The notes under the pieces were generated by a model. It was not told the origin of the DNA and did not search any database. It saw nothing but the letters and a program-made list of their open reading frames with translations. The position numbers and the translations under genes were made by a program. 64,000 nucleotides of DNA from Caenorhabditis remanei. Lineage: Eukaryota > Nematoda > Chromadorea > Rhabditida > Rhabditidae. The stretch spans positions 14,880,001-14,944,000 of the forward strand of contig NC_071331.1 in NCBI RefSeq assembly GCF_010183535.1, read 5' to 3'. This document shows, piece after piece, positions 12,991 to 24,173 of this stretch. How positions within the stretch are numbered: position 1 is the first letter of the stretch; every line of letters starts with the position of its first letter.

Positions 12991-14326
12991 ATGTCACTCA
13001 TTCCGGTACTCGTTCTATACTTTGTCACATCCGTGGTAAGAGAAATTAATCAGTTTCATCATTCCGCATTGAATTATTTCCAGACTTCAAACAATTCAAT
13101 GATCGTTGTTTGGGGTAAACCAACCAAATTTTTCAACCCAACTCCTTACCTGAATTCAACTTTGAACTGGCAGCAGTGTATACGAGAATGCTATAACTTT
13201 GAAAGATGCGTTGTTAGTTTTCTGTCTGTATTTACAATGTCTACTGCAAATCTTTCCAGTTGTCATTTCAAAATTCAAGTGGATGTAATTTATACGTATA
13301 TAATGCATTACCAGCAATACAAAAATTGAATTCTTCACAAGGACTTCAGGTTGCGTTCAAAATTCAAAACTCTAATGACGAGTGTCCAGTTGGAACGAAT
13401 GCACCTACTTTCAATAACAAAAACGCTTCGGTAAACTTTTCTGGCTCAGCTGATTGAAATGAAAACAATTTCCAGGGATATTTATATGTAGCTGATTCCA
13501 GCGTTTATTTTCCGACAAAAGTGTTTTACAATATCAGTTTATCTGGTTCTAGTTGGAGGCTATCTTATTCCAGCGAGTTTGATATTCTGAAAAAAAAAGT
13601 TAAATGATATAATTTGCAGTTCTTCCTCTCTGTAGTCTGGATTTCAGTTTTTATATGAACTATCGTGATGGAAGACAATCTTGTGTTGCTGTATGTCTAC
13701 CTTTATTTCACTTTTCTTTCACTTAGTTTTCTTATAGTTACTCTGGACGAATACGACAACTGGTGGATTCCAAAATAAGAGTTCTTCCACGTGTAAATCA
13801 TTTGGTGGCACTCTTCCGACTCTGAACGATCCAACGGATATAGGTGCCTTTACATGTGAGAAACCATTCTTTACTTTTAAGAAAGACTGCATGATTCTTC
13901 AGGGATAACAGAACTGCAGAAAGGGTATTTCAAATCATCTCAATTCTTTGTTAGAATTGATGGAGTAAGGAAACCAGCGTGTCAATCTAATCCAACAACT
14001 CCAACTTGTATGACTCCAGCTGTAAATATTCATTATAGACTCGTTAATGTTTGAACAACTTCAGGGATTCACTTTCACTGATCCTCATTTTGATGGAAAT
14101 TTTGATAATTACAATTGGACAACAAATGCCGGTGCAAAAGTTGCAGATGATGACAATTGTCTGGTTCTAGTTTACCCAAATACAACTACGTATATGAAGG
14201 CAGACGTCAAAAGGCATTGATATACTTTGACTGATTTTGAAGTCAATATTATATTTCAGTTGTACTACATCAGGAGCAAGACAAGCACTTGGGATGTTGT
14301 GTGTCAGAGATGCATTCCTTCCATAA
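12991..14326 (+). CDS. Secreted PAN/CW + C-type-lectin-like protein, paralogue 2 of 3
   Basis: Nine exons: 12991-13035, 13084-13212, 13260-13430, 13476-13572, 13620-13690, 13738-13855, 13903-14021, 14065-14213, 14260-14326 (321 aa). Exon order, phase and the 171- and 97-base lengths of exons 3 and 4 match the two neighbours. A 15-aa leader (MSLIPVLVLYFVTSV) precedes the PAN/CW part (NNSMIVVWGKP, QCIRECYNFERCV, ECPVGTNAPTF), followed by the lectin-like part (DDDNCLVLVYP). An acceptor (TTTATTCAG) ends one base before the ATG, suggesting trans-splicing. Two introns need GC donors: CCA|gcgagt at 13573 and AAAAG|gcattg at 14214. Without them the frame stops within a few codons. The gene is therefore either functional with GC-AG introns or an early-decaying copy. 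Confidence 0.8.
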
Positions 14327-14628
14327 CTGAAGGAAATCACCTTTTCATTTTTTTTTGAAGATTCTTGTGATTTAAAACACTCAGTTTTATTACCTTGCTG
14401 ATAAATTATATGTTTTAAATTATCTCATAACGTTGGAACATTATTAGAAAAAAATATCGTAACAGCGGCCGACTTTTCACCAGTATTTTGCATAATTGAA
14501 CGAAATCTGGACTTGATGTTTATTCGAAACTCCTCCAAACTTCCATCAGATTTCTTGACGTGTTCACTCGTGCGTTTTCTTCGTTTTTTTTATTTAGATT
14601 CAGAGTACTTTTTTACGGAAAGAAAAGG

Positions 14629-15951
14629 ATGATTCTGATCAAATTTATACTCTTTCTGATGTATAGTTTTGTGGTAAATACTCTTTTTTTTTTAAATAAT
14701 ACCGATAAGCTATTTCCAGACAAGTGAGCTCACCATGATGTTAGTTTATGGCGTTCCGAGTTCTCTGAAAAATGCAGATTTGGATTCAAGTCTTAATTGG
14801 ACCGAGTGTATCCAATCATGCTACAATTCCCAGCCTTGTGTTGTACGTTGAAATAAAATAGGTTTCGATTCATTTTCTCAGTTCCAGATAGCATGGCAAG
14901 TATCTGGATCGTGTGCCACTTATGAATATAGTGTTATGGGTTCAGTTACAAAAACTGATTCATCAAATGGATCGATAGTTGCATTTAAAGTTGAAACAAC
15001 AGATGGCGAATGCCCAATCGGAAGCAATCCACCGACGTTCAACAATCAAAATGCAACGGTATATTTTTTGTAGTTCAAAGATTTGAAGTTTGGTTTCAGG
15101 GGTCACTTTATATTGACTACGATGCTAATTTCTTCCCGAAGTGGGTCTATTATACCATCTATCTCAGTGGAAACACATGGAAAACCTTCTACACAGGCTC
15201 GAAATTGCTGTTTTAAGTTTTACTCAAACTTTATTTCCAGAAAACAATAGCTGCACGCCATCTGATAATTTTATAGAAATTGTGGAACGATCGGATGGAA
15301 GCTCAATTTGTGTTACTGTGAGGGCAAAGTTTATTCTAAAAATTAATTGATTTCTTCAGGGATATTACGATGATAAGAACACTTCGGGAGGCTATAGTTA
15401 TGACAATTCAGTAGAGTACTGTAATGATTTGTCGACTCGTCCAACTGGTGTTTGGTATCCAGAAGATGCAGCTTATTTTCCAAGTGATTTTCAGAAATGG
15501 TTAGTGATAGAAGTTTGGACTATTTCAGAGTTAGCACAGATGATGCTGTCGTATTTGGCTTTTAATAACACGTACATTCGAATAGATGGAATTCGAACAA
15601 CTGCATGCCAATCAACTCCTTCCACTGCAGAATGTATGTCTGTCAAGGTGAATTAATAAATGTGTTTAAACTCTACAAGAAAAATTAACATTTAGGGATT
15701 TAATTTTACCGGTCCTCCAGTTGAGAATTTCGATTATTACGACTGGGTCACTGATTCTTCCGCTCAAGAAACACTGGATGACAACTGCATTGTTATGGTT
15801 GTAAATGGTTCGAACCCTCTCAAAATGGACGTTCGAAGGTAGACACTGAGAGTTATTCTCTGTACACTAAAATAATTTCAGTTGCTTCTCCACTGGTTCT
15901 CCATTTCCCCCAAAATTAATTTTCTGTTCGTGTCCTGCATGGACATTTTAA
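14629..15951 (+). CDS. Secreted PAN/CW + C-type-lectin-like protein, paralogue 3 of 3
   Basis: Nine exons: 14629-14673, 14720-14842, 14888-15058, 15100-15196, 15241-15317, 15360-15483, 15529-15647, 15696-15838, 15882-15951 (322 aa). A leader peptide (IKFILFLMYSFV) precedes the PAN/CW region (TMMLVYGVP, WTECIQSCYN, ECPIGSNPPTF). The lectin-like region follows (CVTGYYDD, ACQSTPSTAEC, DDNCIVMVV, LIFCSCPAWTF). Intron 4 would use a GC donor (ACAG|gctcga at 15197), at exactly the codon and phase where paralogue 1 has gtttgt. Introns 2 and 8 use gtacgt and gtagac. Tandem head-to-tail placement about 300 bases after paralogue 2 indicates local duplication; the gaps are rather long for an operon. Confidence 0.83.
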
Positions 15952-16692
15952 TATTATCTCATTTTTTGGGTTTCTCTTAGTTTAGAGAACCTAAATATAA
16001 CTTAGAGGACCAAATGGAACTCAGAAGACCCGAATAAGGTTATTGGTCCTCTAAGTTCTATACAAATTATTCAAATTCCCCTTGGTCCTCTAAGTTCTCT
16101 CTTTAGGTCTTCCAAACTAGGAATGAGCCAATTTTTCTGGGAATGAATGATTTTTGGGTTGATGGCGATTTCTCAATTTTCTACTCTAGTCATTCTGAGA
16201 TACTTGAACGTTGTTTGATCTCCTCAAATGAAATAATAATAAATAGATTATTAGTCACGTTTTTTTGAGACTTTCTGTTTCCTAACTTACTTAGTGACGC
16301 AAATAAAATTACACTGAAAGCGAATCGCTGATTGTTCTTGTCCTTTTTGAAAATCTGTTCGTTTCCAGTTCATTTTGTTTCAATCCACTTAAAAGAACAT
16401 CTCGAGAGAAACCAGAGTTGGATCACACGTCACCTTGCAAAGTGTGTCCGAGAGAGAGCACATGACTGATTGCGGCATTTCTCAAGAGCAAACAGCCGGG
16501 ATATTTCTTTTTTTTCTCTATCTTTCCCGTATGTTCTTCCTTGATTTCTCTGTGCCCTCCAAACGATTTTTATACGAATTATTACATCTCTCTCCGCTTT
16601 CCTTGAGCCATTTTTCTCGTCAATCTTCATTGTTTTTTTGTCAGTTTCACGTACACATTACTTCATTCTCTTGTCCATTCGGGCCTTGTGAA
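15952..16692. other. Intergenic: lectin-gene 3' region, hairpin element, promoter of next gene
   Basis: No coding exon is supportable. The stretch contains a small inverted-repeat element (15984-16109). It ends in a pyrimidine-rich run with an acceptor (TTTTTTTGTCAG) near 16644, a likely trans-splice site for the gene starting at 16693. Confidence 0.6.
15984..16109. repeat. Small inverted-repeat (hairpin/MITE-like) element
   Basis: AACTTAGAGGACCAA at 15999-16013 is perfectly inverted at 16082-16096, and again at 16043-16057, so one arm faces two copies 39 bases apart. Flanking bases extend the symmetry imperfectly (agagaaccTAAA on the left, TTTAggtc on the right). It lies about 30 bases past the stop codon of the third lectin-like gene. 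No coding potential. Confidence 0.7.
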
Positions 16693-18681
16693 ATGGCCGT
16701 TCCTCGTCGTTCGAATGCTCAATCAATGAGAAGATTAATGGAAATGAAAAAGGAAAAAGAGAAAAAAGAAGAAGAATATGAGAATCGAATTCCAACTTTG
16801 GCTGAGATGTGTTCGAGCTCTTTCGCGACAACTCTTTTTCGGGTAAGACTGGAATTTTACACTATATGGAGAATCTAGAAACGGGAAAAATGATTTATGT
16901 CAAATTTCTGCCAGAGTCGGTTTTTACAGTCTATATACCTATTGACTCATCTGTAACTCATTAAAAATTACCTAGATGGTTTTTCTTAACTACGGCAAAA
17001 TGCATATTTTCCTAACAATATTCTCCCGAATGCCTGTGCTCATTCCAAAACAAATCTACGAGGTTTACAGAACAAAATTCGCTGGAGAAAACTAACGGAC
17101 TTGGCATTTGAACTTCGCTACTTCTCCGATGAATTAAAACTTCCGAAACCGATTCAAAAGATTCTTCTGGAATCAATGGAAAACGTACTTGCTGAGGCTA
17201 AAAGATGGGGTAAGATTCTATTAATTCAATTAGATGAAATACATAGTTTTCAGATGCAAAACATTTGGAGATGTTCGTTGAACCATCAAAAAGTCGACGC
17301 CGTGCACTTCCAAAAAGTGAACTTCTCCGTACTTTCTACTCTGAACTCATTTGGAAACGTGATAGGTTTGACACTTGAACTTATCAGCTGTTACTTGATC
17401 TTTTAGTTGTGAAATCGACGATGTGGCCACATGCTCTCATCTCATCAAAACTGAATGTAAGAACTGGCCATTAATGCAATTTCAATTTGCTTGTCTCTAT
17501 GCAAAAACTGAATTAATTTATGACGATTGGAAGTTTGATAACTATAGACTGTCTTGTTTCAGGTACGTTCTTTATATCTCTTCGAAGACAAATTGAGCAT
17601 CAAATAGCATCTAGAAAATCACAATAATTGTTCTTCAGAAAACAAGTTGGTGACCATCCAGTTTATGATTTCTGGTTAACAATGATGGCGACCATCAACA
17701 AAGATCGATTATTTTTTGGAGCAACTCGACGTTTTCCAAATCAAAAAGTTGCTCAATGCTTCTTATTTGCAATTAAAAATGGATATTATCAACTGGTTGA
17801 GTATATTTGGAATCAATTAACAGATGAACATCGAGAATTCCTCGGAATGATTGAATGGAGGAATATGTGTTATAGAGCAAGAGACGGACAAGCAATCAGT
17901 TTCTTATGCAAGCATCTGTGTGAACTGAATCCAGTTGGAACTTGTCTCAATGCGTGGCAACCATTTTTCGACTCATTCCAACATTTGATTCATGTGAGTT
18001 GATGGTTGGAAAGTTGTTGGATAAACTCAGATTTCAGGATGAGAAGAGTGATCATCTGGAGAGAAATCAGTACCGAAGAAAGTTCATTTTTCTACTCAAA
18101 CATTGCTGCCAGACACTTCGAACTCGACTGGTTAAGCATTCACATTTCAGGTGAGTGTTTGAAAAAAATATAGCCAAGTCGTACTTTGTGTTCAATGGAA
18201 TTGAATTATTTAACTAGAAAAACATGGTTCGATGCAGGGCTGGGCAAATTATTTGACCACTTTTTCTGTTCCGCACAACCTTGTTACTTGAATTTCGTCA
18301 CCCAATGTAAGAATTGGTAATTAAAAAAAGCCGAGAAAGTTTTGAATACATTGGTCAACTTTCACCAATGATATCAAACATTAAAAACAAGAATTCAAAT
18401 AATTTGCCCAGCTCCTCGAACATCGATGCCACAAATGGCTCTTCAACTACTTATTAATTTTGAGAAACATCAGAATAATGGAAAATGAAATATTCAGATT
18501 GATCTGTGACGCATTCCGATACAATGAACAAGAGATATTCTCTCTTCTTCTAGAGAATATGAGTTCAGAAGATATTGCATCAGCTCGTGAATATATTGAT
18601 CGAATCTTCGATCGAAATAAAACAAGAACTGGGGATCGTCTCCGAAGAACTCTCATCAGAAGACAACAAACTGTTCAATAA
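16693..18681 (+). CDS. Uncharacterised nematode protein, 425 aa
   Basis: Exons: 16693-16842, 17071-17212, 17254-17365, 17407-17562, 17639-17993, 18038-18130, 18412-18681; phases agree and the total is 1278 bases. I do not recognise a named domain. The N-terminus (residues ~1-35) is a charged, Lys/Glu-rich helix (RRLMEMKKEKEKKEEE). The rest is predicted mainly helical, with ankyrin-like or helical-repeat character (VAQCFLFAIKNGYYQLVEYI; later EIFSLLLENMSSEDIASARE). The C-terminus is very basic (RTGDRLRRTLIRRQQ). There is no signal peptide or TM segment, so it is probably intracellular. The last intron uses CTG|gttaag at 18131. Its acceptor lies within the right terminal repeat of a MITE-like element, so the first residues of the last exon (LLEH) may come from the element. 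Confidence 0.75.
18239..18412. mobile_element. MITE-like element with 18-bp perfect terminal inverted repeats
   Basis: GCTGGGCAAATTATTTGA at 18239-18256 is perfectly inverted at 18395-18412 (TCAAATAATTTGCCCAGC), giving a 174-bp non-coding element. Symmetry continues outward imperfectly: ggTTCGAtgcag on the left and ctccTCGAAcat on the right. The true ends may therefore reach into the following exon. It fills most of the last intron of the gene at 16693-18681. Confidence 0.8.
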
Positions 18682-19358
18682 TTATTTTTTCATGTGATAA
18701 TTTCAGTTTTTACTGTGTGTGTTTGATGGGTAGAATAAAAACACTTGAAAAGAGTGTAGTGTACAAAAAATGAAGTATTTTTAATCAAGTTCGTTTTCTT
18801 GTTGTTAAATATAGTTCATTTTTCTGCGACCAAATTTGATTAACTGACCTTTTAGTCTAGTTTTTTGATTGCAGAAAAATTCCATTACTTTTTAGTTTCA
18901 ACTCTGATTCAGTCTATGTTCTAACAATTAGAATTCTGAGCACATTCTCTAAACTTTTAGTGGCTCAGTGTTACTACCACAACCGTGTGTTTGGAAACAA
19001 TGAAATTAACAAAAAGTGTAGAAGAAACCATATATAACTCTATACCACCATTTTGCTGTTTAGAATTTGCACTAGTAGTTAATAACAGAGTTCCAAACCA
19101 AAACTCAATCAGAAAAAGTGTGACACATTCGAACTACACCAAAGTGTTGAACTAACGAAAACGATCAGAATAAACTTGGAAATCTTTCCGTTTTTTGGTC
19201 TGTAACTATTGGTTATTTCTCTTCCTAATCTGTCACCTGCTGCCAGATTGCCTTCTACAAACTTAACTTAATCATCTCCCACTCACATATGGATCAAGTC
19301 CAGATTCTTTTATTTCAGAATTGTTCTCTCTTTTATTTCACCTCGATTAACCTACTCA
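18682..19358. other. Intergenic region before the chemoreceptor gene
   Basis: No exon is supportable. AT-rich. A TTTATTTCAG acceptor near 19319, 40 bases before the next ATG, is a plausible trans-splice site. Confidence 0.5.
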
Positions 19359-20608
19359 ATGACTTCCGATTTTCTACCGGATAACGAAAGTTATTATCAG
19401 TTTTATAAAGAACAGGCTGAGCTAAATGGTTATTATAAGTATTCGTGTCATTTTATCCCATTTATCACTCTTCCGATTTATGCTGAAGCATGTTATTGTA
19501 TTCTCTATAAATGTAAACAATTCAGTCCAAAATATGTGACTATTTTGCAGATTCATATGTTTTTGTAAGTAATTAAAACTTCCAGTTTTCCATCTTTAGA
19601 AAAACTTTTCAGACATTTCTTTGGTGAAATTTACTGGACAGTACTCCTTCTTCCTGTAATTGTTCTGCCAAGTATTGGAATTTCAACTGAAGGATTTTTG
19701 AGTGTACTGAGAATATCCTCCAGTTGGCAAATATTTATAATGTGTGGAATACTTCAAATAAGTACTGCAACAATGATTCATCTTTTGATTTATCGATTGA
19801 AATTCGCCGTTCCTCCCGATGCTTCGAGAGCTATTAAAATTGGCGCTGATCTTACAAACGGTTTCTATTATTTCACTGCCATATTCTGTACTTGCGCGAT
19901 TGGATTCATGGATGAAGATCAAAAAGTTGCAAAGAGTCGGATAATCCACGTAATTTTTCATTTGAAGAGACAAGTCTATCATTCAGAACTTCCAGAAGTA
20001 TCTTGTCCCTCCTCCAAATCTTTGGGAAGATAACTACGTAACAACTGATAGAGAAAACCCTAACTTCAAGTATTATGTTTATATCACAGTTGCAGAAATC
20101 ATGATTCTGATTATCAACATAATCGTTGTTCCAACTGTTTCATTTCATTTTCTCTCTAAAAACAGAACTGAAAAGTCAGAGAAACTGGCACAAGCTCACA
20201 AGCAAACCCTTCAGGTTCTGGTCTTCCAGGTGATTGTTTTATCTTTATCTTTATAAAAAATTTAATTTCCAGTTGGCAATCCACTGCATATTTCATTTAC
20301 TTCCATTAGTTTGCTTCACGTGGTCCGCTATTTTCCGGACAAAAAACATTGCACTCCTATCAGTTGGATTACTCATTTGGGCATTGCATGGTGCTGCATG
20401 CACTCTTGCATTAATTCTGGCAAATAAACCATTCCGATTAACAACTGCAACCCATTTAAAAACTGGTAAGGACTTGAAGACTTGGAGAATAATGACCATT
20501 TGATTTTCAGTTTTCTGTTGCCAATGTTTCAAATCCAAACCCAAAACTCCTACATTCGGTCAACGGAGAGAGTCAACAGTCATTCAGAAAATTGATTTTT
20601 CAAACTGA
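19359..20608 (+). CDS. Seven-transmembrane serpentine chemoreceptor (Str superfamily, srh/sri/srd-like)
   Basis: Exons 19359-19564, 19613-19949, 19996-20229, 20273-20465, 20511-20608; 355 aa. Hydrophobic segments are spaced as in a 7TM receptor: FIPFITLPIYAEACYCILY, then TVLLLPVIVLPSIGIS, IFIMCGILQISTATMIHLLI, GFYYFTAIFCTCAIGF, VAEIMILIINIIVVPTV, LQVLVFQLAIHCIFHLLPLV and SVGLLIWALHGAACTLALIL. The tail is short, basic and Cys-containing (CCQCFKSKPKTP). The LQVLVFQ start of TM6 and the pre-TM5 loop are typical of nematode Str-superfamily chemoreceptors, though I cannot fix the subfamily. Such receptors usually sit in sensory cilia of amphid or phasmid neurons (family knowledge). AATAAA lies at 20626. 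The gene converges on the CAP gene, with only about 34 bases between stop codons. Confidence 0.85.
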
Positions 20609-20642
20609 AACTTTCCGATTCACAAATAAAACAATCATTAAT

Positions 20643-21502
20643 TTAAATGCATAATCCTGTCTTTTTATCACATTTCTTGCTTTCACATTTCGAACATGGC
20701 TGACCTTCCAGATATATCGGCTCGTTGAGGTAATTTCCTCTGTAAGAGAAAAAGTTGACTTCATTACAACAAAGGGTAATCAACTCACTTTGGCCAGTAA
20801 TGGCAGACAACACAAATCTTGGTGATTGGTCTTCCTGTCTTCTTGTGAATCTCTTTGAAATTAGCAACTGAACATCCTATTTGATAAGTGTCCGCCCAAA
20901 CCATCTATCTCAAAAAATCAATGAAAATACATTGGAAATAAGTTGACAGAATACCTGAGTTGCATGACCAACACCACTTCCGAATAGAGCAGTTGTTAGA
21001 ATATTTGAGTCCCAATACTTATCTTGAAACTCCTGAATCCAAGATCTAGCAGCCATTGGTCCATATTTATTGAAATCTCCTGGTTTCGTTGACCAATGCC
21101 AGAACAAGTTCTCTCCAATGTCATTGATATTCGAATGTTTTGATGGGTTTGTTTGGGCGAATGAATCAGCTGACTTCTCGAGTGTACTATTCCATAAAAA
21201 CCTTCGAATGTTTGAACCGGAAGCTCTTTTCGTATGTCGTTTGGTTACAAAGTTCCCGAGAGCCAACTGAGATCTGAATATAATTATTTCATAGGAGAAT
21301 CTTCCTTAGACAAGAATAAATAAAATTTTCAAAAAGTGTTTATTGAGAAATCGAACCTGATTTTATTATGATGATCGGTGACATCTTGCCTTCCTTTTTG
21401 ATTGAAACTGGAATCAGTTCCAGGAATAAATTGTAGAGTATAAATGAATAAAAAGAAGAATCTCCTCGTGATAAGCGAGGAATAAAGTTTGATGCAATGC
21501 AT
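20643..21502 (-). CDS. Secreted CAP/SCP (SCL, venom-allergen-like) protein
   Basis: Exons on the minus strand: 21357-21502, 20955-21273, 20789-20904, 20643-20739; 225 aa. An N-terminal leader (FFFLFIYTLQFIPG) precedes a single CAP domain with family motifs: DHHNKIRSQLALG, GENLFWHW, HATQMVWADTYQIGCSV, then CVVCHYWPKGNYLNEPIY and a Cys-rich end. These match the SCL group of C. elegans extracellular proteins, which are often linked to immunity or ageing responses; function here is inferred. The ATG is directly preceded by TTCTCAG, and a TATA-like box lies about 32 bases upstream. The gene is of normal single-domain length, with no truncation. Confidence 0.92.
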
Positions 21503-22336
21503 CTGAGAATAATAAAATCTGAGTCAACCGTACCTTTTATATGTGCGGAGGACGCATTTCAATTTCTAAATGGCTCTTTTTGACTGAACCGTAAAACTAA
21601 TGGTTTTTGTGTGCGTGTATCGAGAAAGAGAAGAAGGATTGTGATGTTTTCAAATTTAATGATGAGTACTCGGGAATGGGAAAATGAAGAATATAATTGC
21701 TGCTTGGGATAGTGAAAATTTGGTTAATCTACCACAGTATCGGCCAAATAGATTTACAGTTTTCGAAGAGAAATACGATTTTGAGGCATACATTGGAAAT
21801 CATGATTTCCTACTCATTGCTCTAATGACTATGTTTTTTCTGCAGTCAAACATCCCGAAGTCAAAATTGTCAATTAAAGACAACCCTGTCTAAAGTATTC
21901 TCTTTGACCTTTTTCCAAAAACTTTCAATTTTCTTCTGAGTTTTCTGCAAATTAAAACATGACGAATCGTCAATGTTTTTCTCTTTTCCTTGCTCTGCAA
22001 AACACAAAAAAAGGAATTTGAAATGAAAATCTTCATTAGTTCAAATTCGTTTTCGTGTCATGTGATTCACCAACACACTATACAATTACCCGTTATAAAT
22101 TCGACAAAATCGGGAAGAAATATGGCTAAATGCTACTCGAAAAACGCATTCGTATGGGATGTAGAAACAGGGAAAACGGGGGAAAATACAAAATAATTTT
22201 GGTCTGTTTTTGATTTTCAGAATAAGAGATACACTTGAAACAAAGGTGAAATACCCGAGATTCGTGTCACTATTTGCACAACAAAAATGATAAAGAGAAT
22301 CAAAAAATAAGAGAGAAAAAAGGGAAGCTATTCGAA
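21503..22336. other. Intergenic: CAP-gene promoter and 3' flank of the EGF/PPxY gene
   Basis: Apart from the TATA-like box near 21534 I see no feature. Short open frames here have no family resemblance or splice structure. Confidence 0.5.
21534..21541 (-). promoter_or_regulatory. TATA-like box of the CAP gene
   Basis: TATAAAAG on the minus strand, 32 bases before the ATG at 21502. The expected initiation site would be only a few bases before the start codon, leaving almost no 5' UTR. Confidence 0.5.
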
Positions 22337-24173
22337 TCAATCAACTGTTACTTCTGTTGTTTCTTCTTCAATTGAATCCAATGGGACAGTTTCTGAAGAC
22401 GTTGGAATCTCTATCGTCACTTCACGTACGACTTCATCTTTTGCTTCTTCTGATTCCATTTCTTCTGCAACTACATTCTCAATTTCAATTCTAGTCGCTT
22501 CTTCGTAAGTTGGGGGATTTTGAGATTCTGTTGTATTGAGATCATCAACTGATGTATAACTTGGAGGAGGAGTTGCCAGACGATGTACTCTTCTGAAATT
22601 CAAGAACTTTTTGAACAGATCTTAAAACAAAAAAATAGCTTACGGCGTAGTACTTGACATGGAAACTCTTCCAGGAGCAACAATTAGAGCTCGATCTCTT
22701 GGAACCCATGATCCTCCACACATATAATCATGTCTGCATCTGAAATTAGTTGTAGAATTTCAATTTATATAATATAAAGGCCTCACCTGAATGGTCTATT
22801 ATTATTTGGATGGAATACTCTGTACCAAGTTTCTTCAGCCATTGGATTCATTGCAGATCTTCTACGATGAGCTCCAACACACAGTAGTCCGATGGTGATT
22901 ATACAAAATGAGAGACCAGAAAGTGTCAGTCGAGAGTTAACAGATCCACGTTTTCGGATAACTTCATCGCACTGAATACTCGGAACAGAGCCATCGCAAA
23001 TTGTACAAGCAGGTCCAGTGAATCCATCATAACACACACATTTTCCATCGAAGAAATGTCCATTTATACATTTTTGAATTGTGCATGGACGTCCGAAAAG
23101 ACATTCGCATAGTCCTGAAATGGTTCATTCTAATGTTCATGTAGTTTAAAAAAGAAAATTTGGTTTTCTCTGATCCCTTCTTCCTTCCTCTTCCATATTT
23201 TGATTCCTAAGTTCCTGTCTACGAGACATAAAATGAGAAAAGACGTGCCTTTTCCGAAAAGAAAACTTTGATTTATTTTCCCTGAAGTGCTCCTAATATG
23301 TCACATAAAAACTTCAGTGTGCTGACGACTAAATTATCGGAAAATATAATAATTCGTTGGAGGGTACGTAAATCAGTGAGTGCATGACATTAAGATTTAT
23401 GACTTCCTCAGAAAATGAGCTCAGATTAGTAGAAGAAAAGTGAGGAGCAATAAATGGGAAACTCTCTTATTTTCCATCTTTTCTGTCATTCGGAAATTCA
23501 GTTTTTTTATGTGAAGAGTGTTCTAGAAAAGGGATACATTGAAAACGAAAATGTTCAATGGAGCGTCACAATAGTTGACTGACTCATGATGAAAAAACAC
23601 TTTTATAGGTCAAAAGACGTACCTGAAGTCTTGTTGACAACTCCCGAGTTACATCTGAATATACAATGTTCTCCAACCCAATTCGAAGTACACACACATC
23701 GTCCCAAAGTGTGATTGAAATATCCATCGTTCATACAGACTGGAGTCTCACATTTATCACCTGAATACCATCGAGTGCAAACACAAGATCCATCTGTTTC
23801 ATTCGTTATTCCACCATGTCGACACGGATCGAATCCGAGATTTTCTTCTGGAAATGTGTTATTGGTATAGATTCGATTGGTTCAATTCAATGTTTTTTAG
23901 AGGAGAAGAAGCCTCTTACCACTGGATGGATGGTTCTTGTATATTTCCTGCCAATCCACTTGTGCTTGTCCTTTCATTGCATACTCTGTGTGTGCATCAT
24001 TCACAATCATTCCATTGTTCGTCTTAAAAACATCTTTATTCTCTCCTCTCCCTTATTTTTCTTACCAAATGAGGAGGCGTTGTTGGCATTAATGAAAGAA
24101 GATAGATAAGAGCAATAATGATGACAAGCATCAAGGGACCAACCCAGAGACGCGACGACGAATTTGATCTCAT
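22337..24173 (-). CDS. Two-TM, EGF-loop membrane protein with PPxY motifs
   Basis: Exons on the minus strand: 24066-24173, 23920-24022, 23623-23847, 22787-23114, 22644-22739, 22337-22592; 371 aa. The first TM segment (LWVGPLMLVIIIALIYLLSL) lies near the N-terminus behind a short Ser/Arg head. Three Cys-rich EGF-like repeats follow (CRHGG...CVCTRWYSGDKC; CMNDG...CVCTSNWVGEHC; CINGHFFDGKCVCYDGFTG). A second TM segment (LSFCIITIGLLCVGA) is followed by basic HRRRS. The cytoplasmic tail carries PPPSY and NPPTYEEA, two PPxY WW-ligands, and ends acidic. Positive-inside reasoning places both termini in the cytosol and the EGF loop outside. PPxY tails usually recruit Nedd4-type ligases or other WW proteins; partners here are inferred. 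I do not recognise a gene name. Confidence 0.82.
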
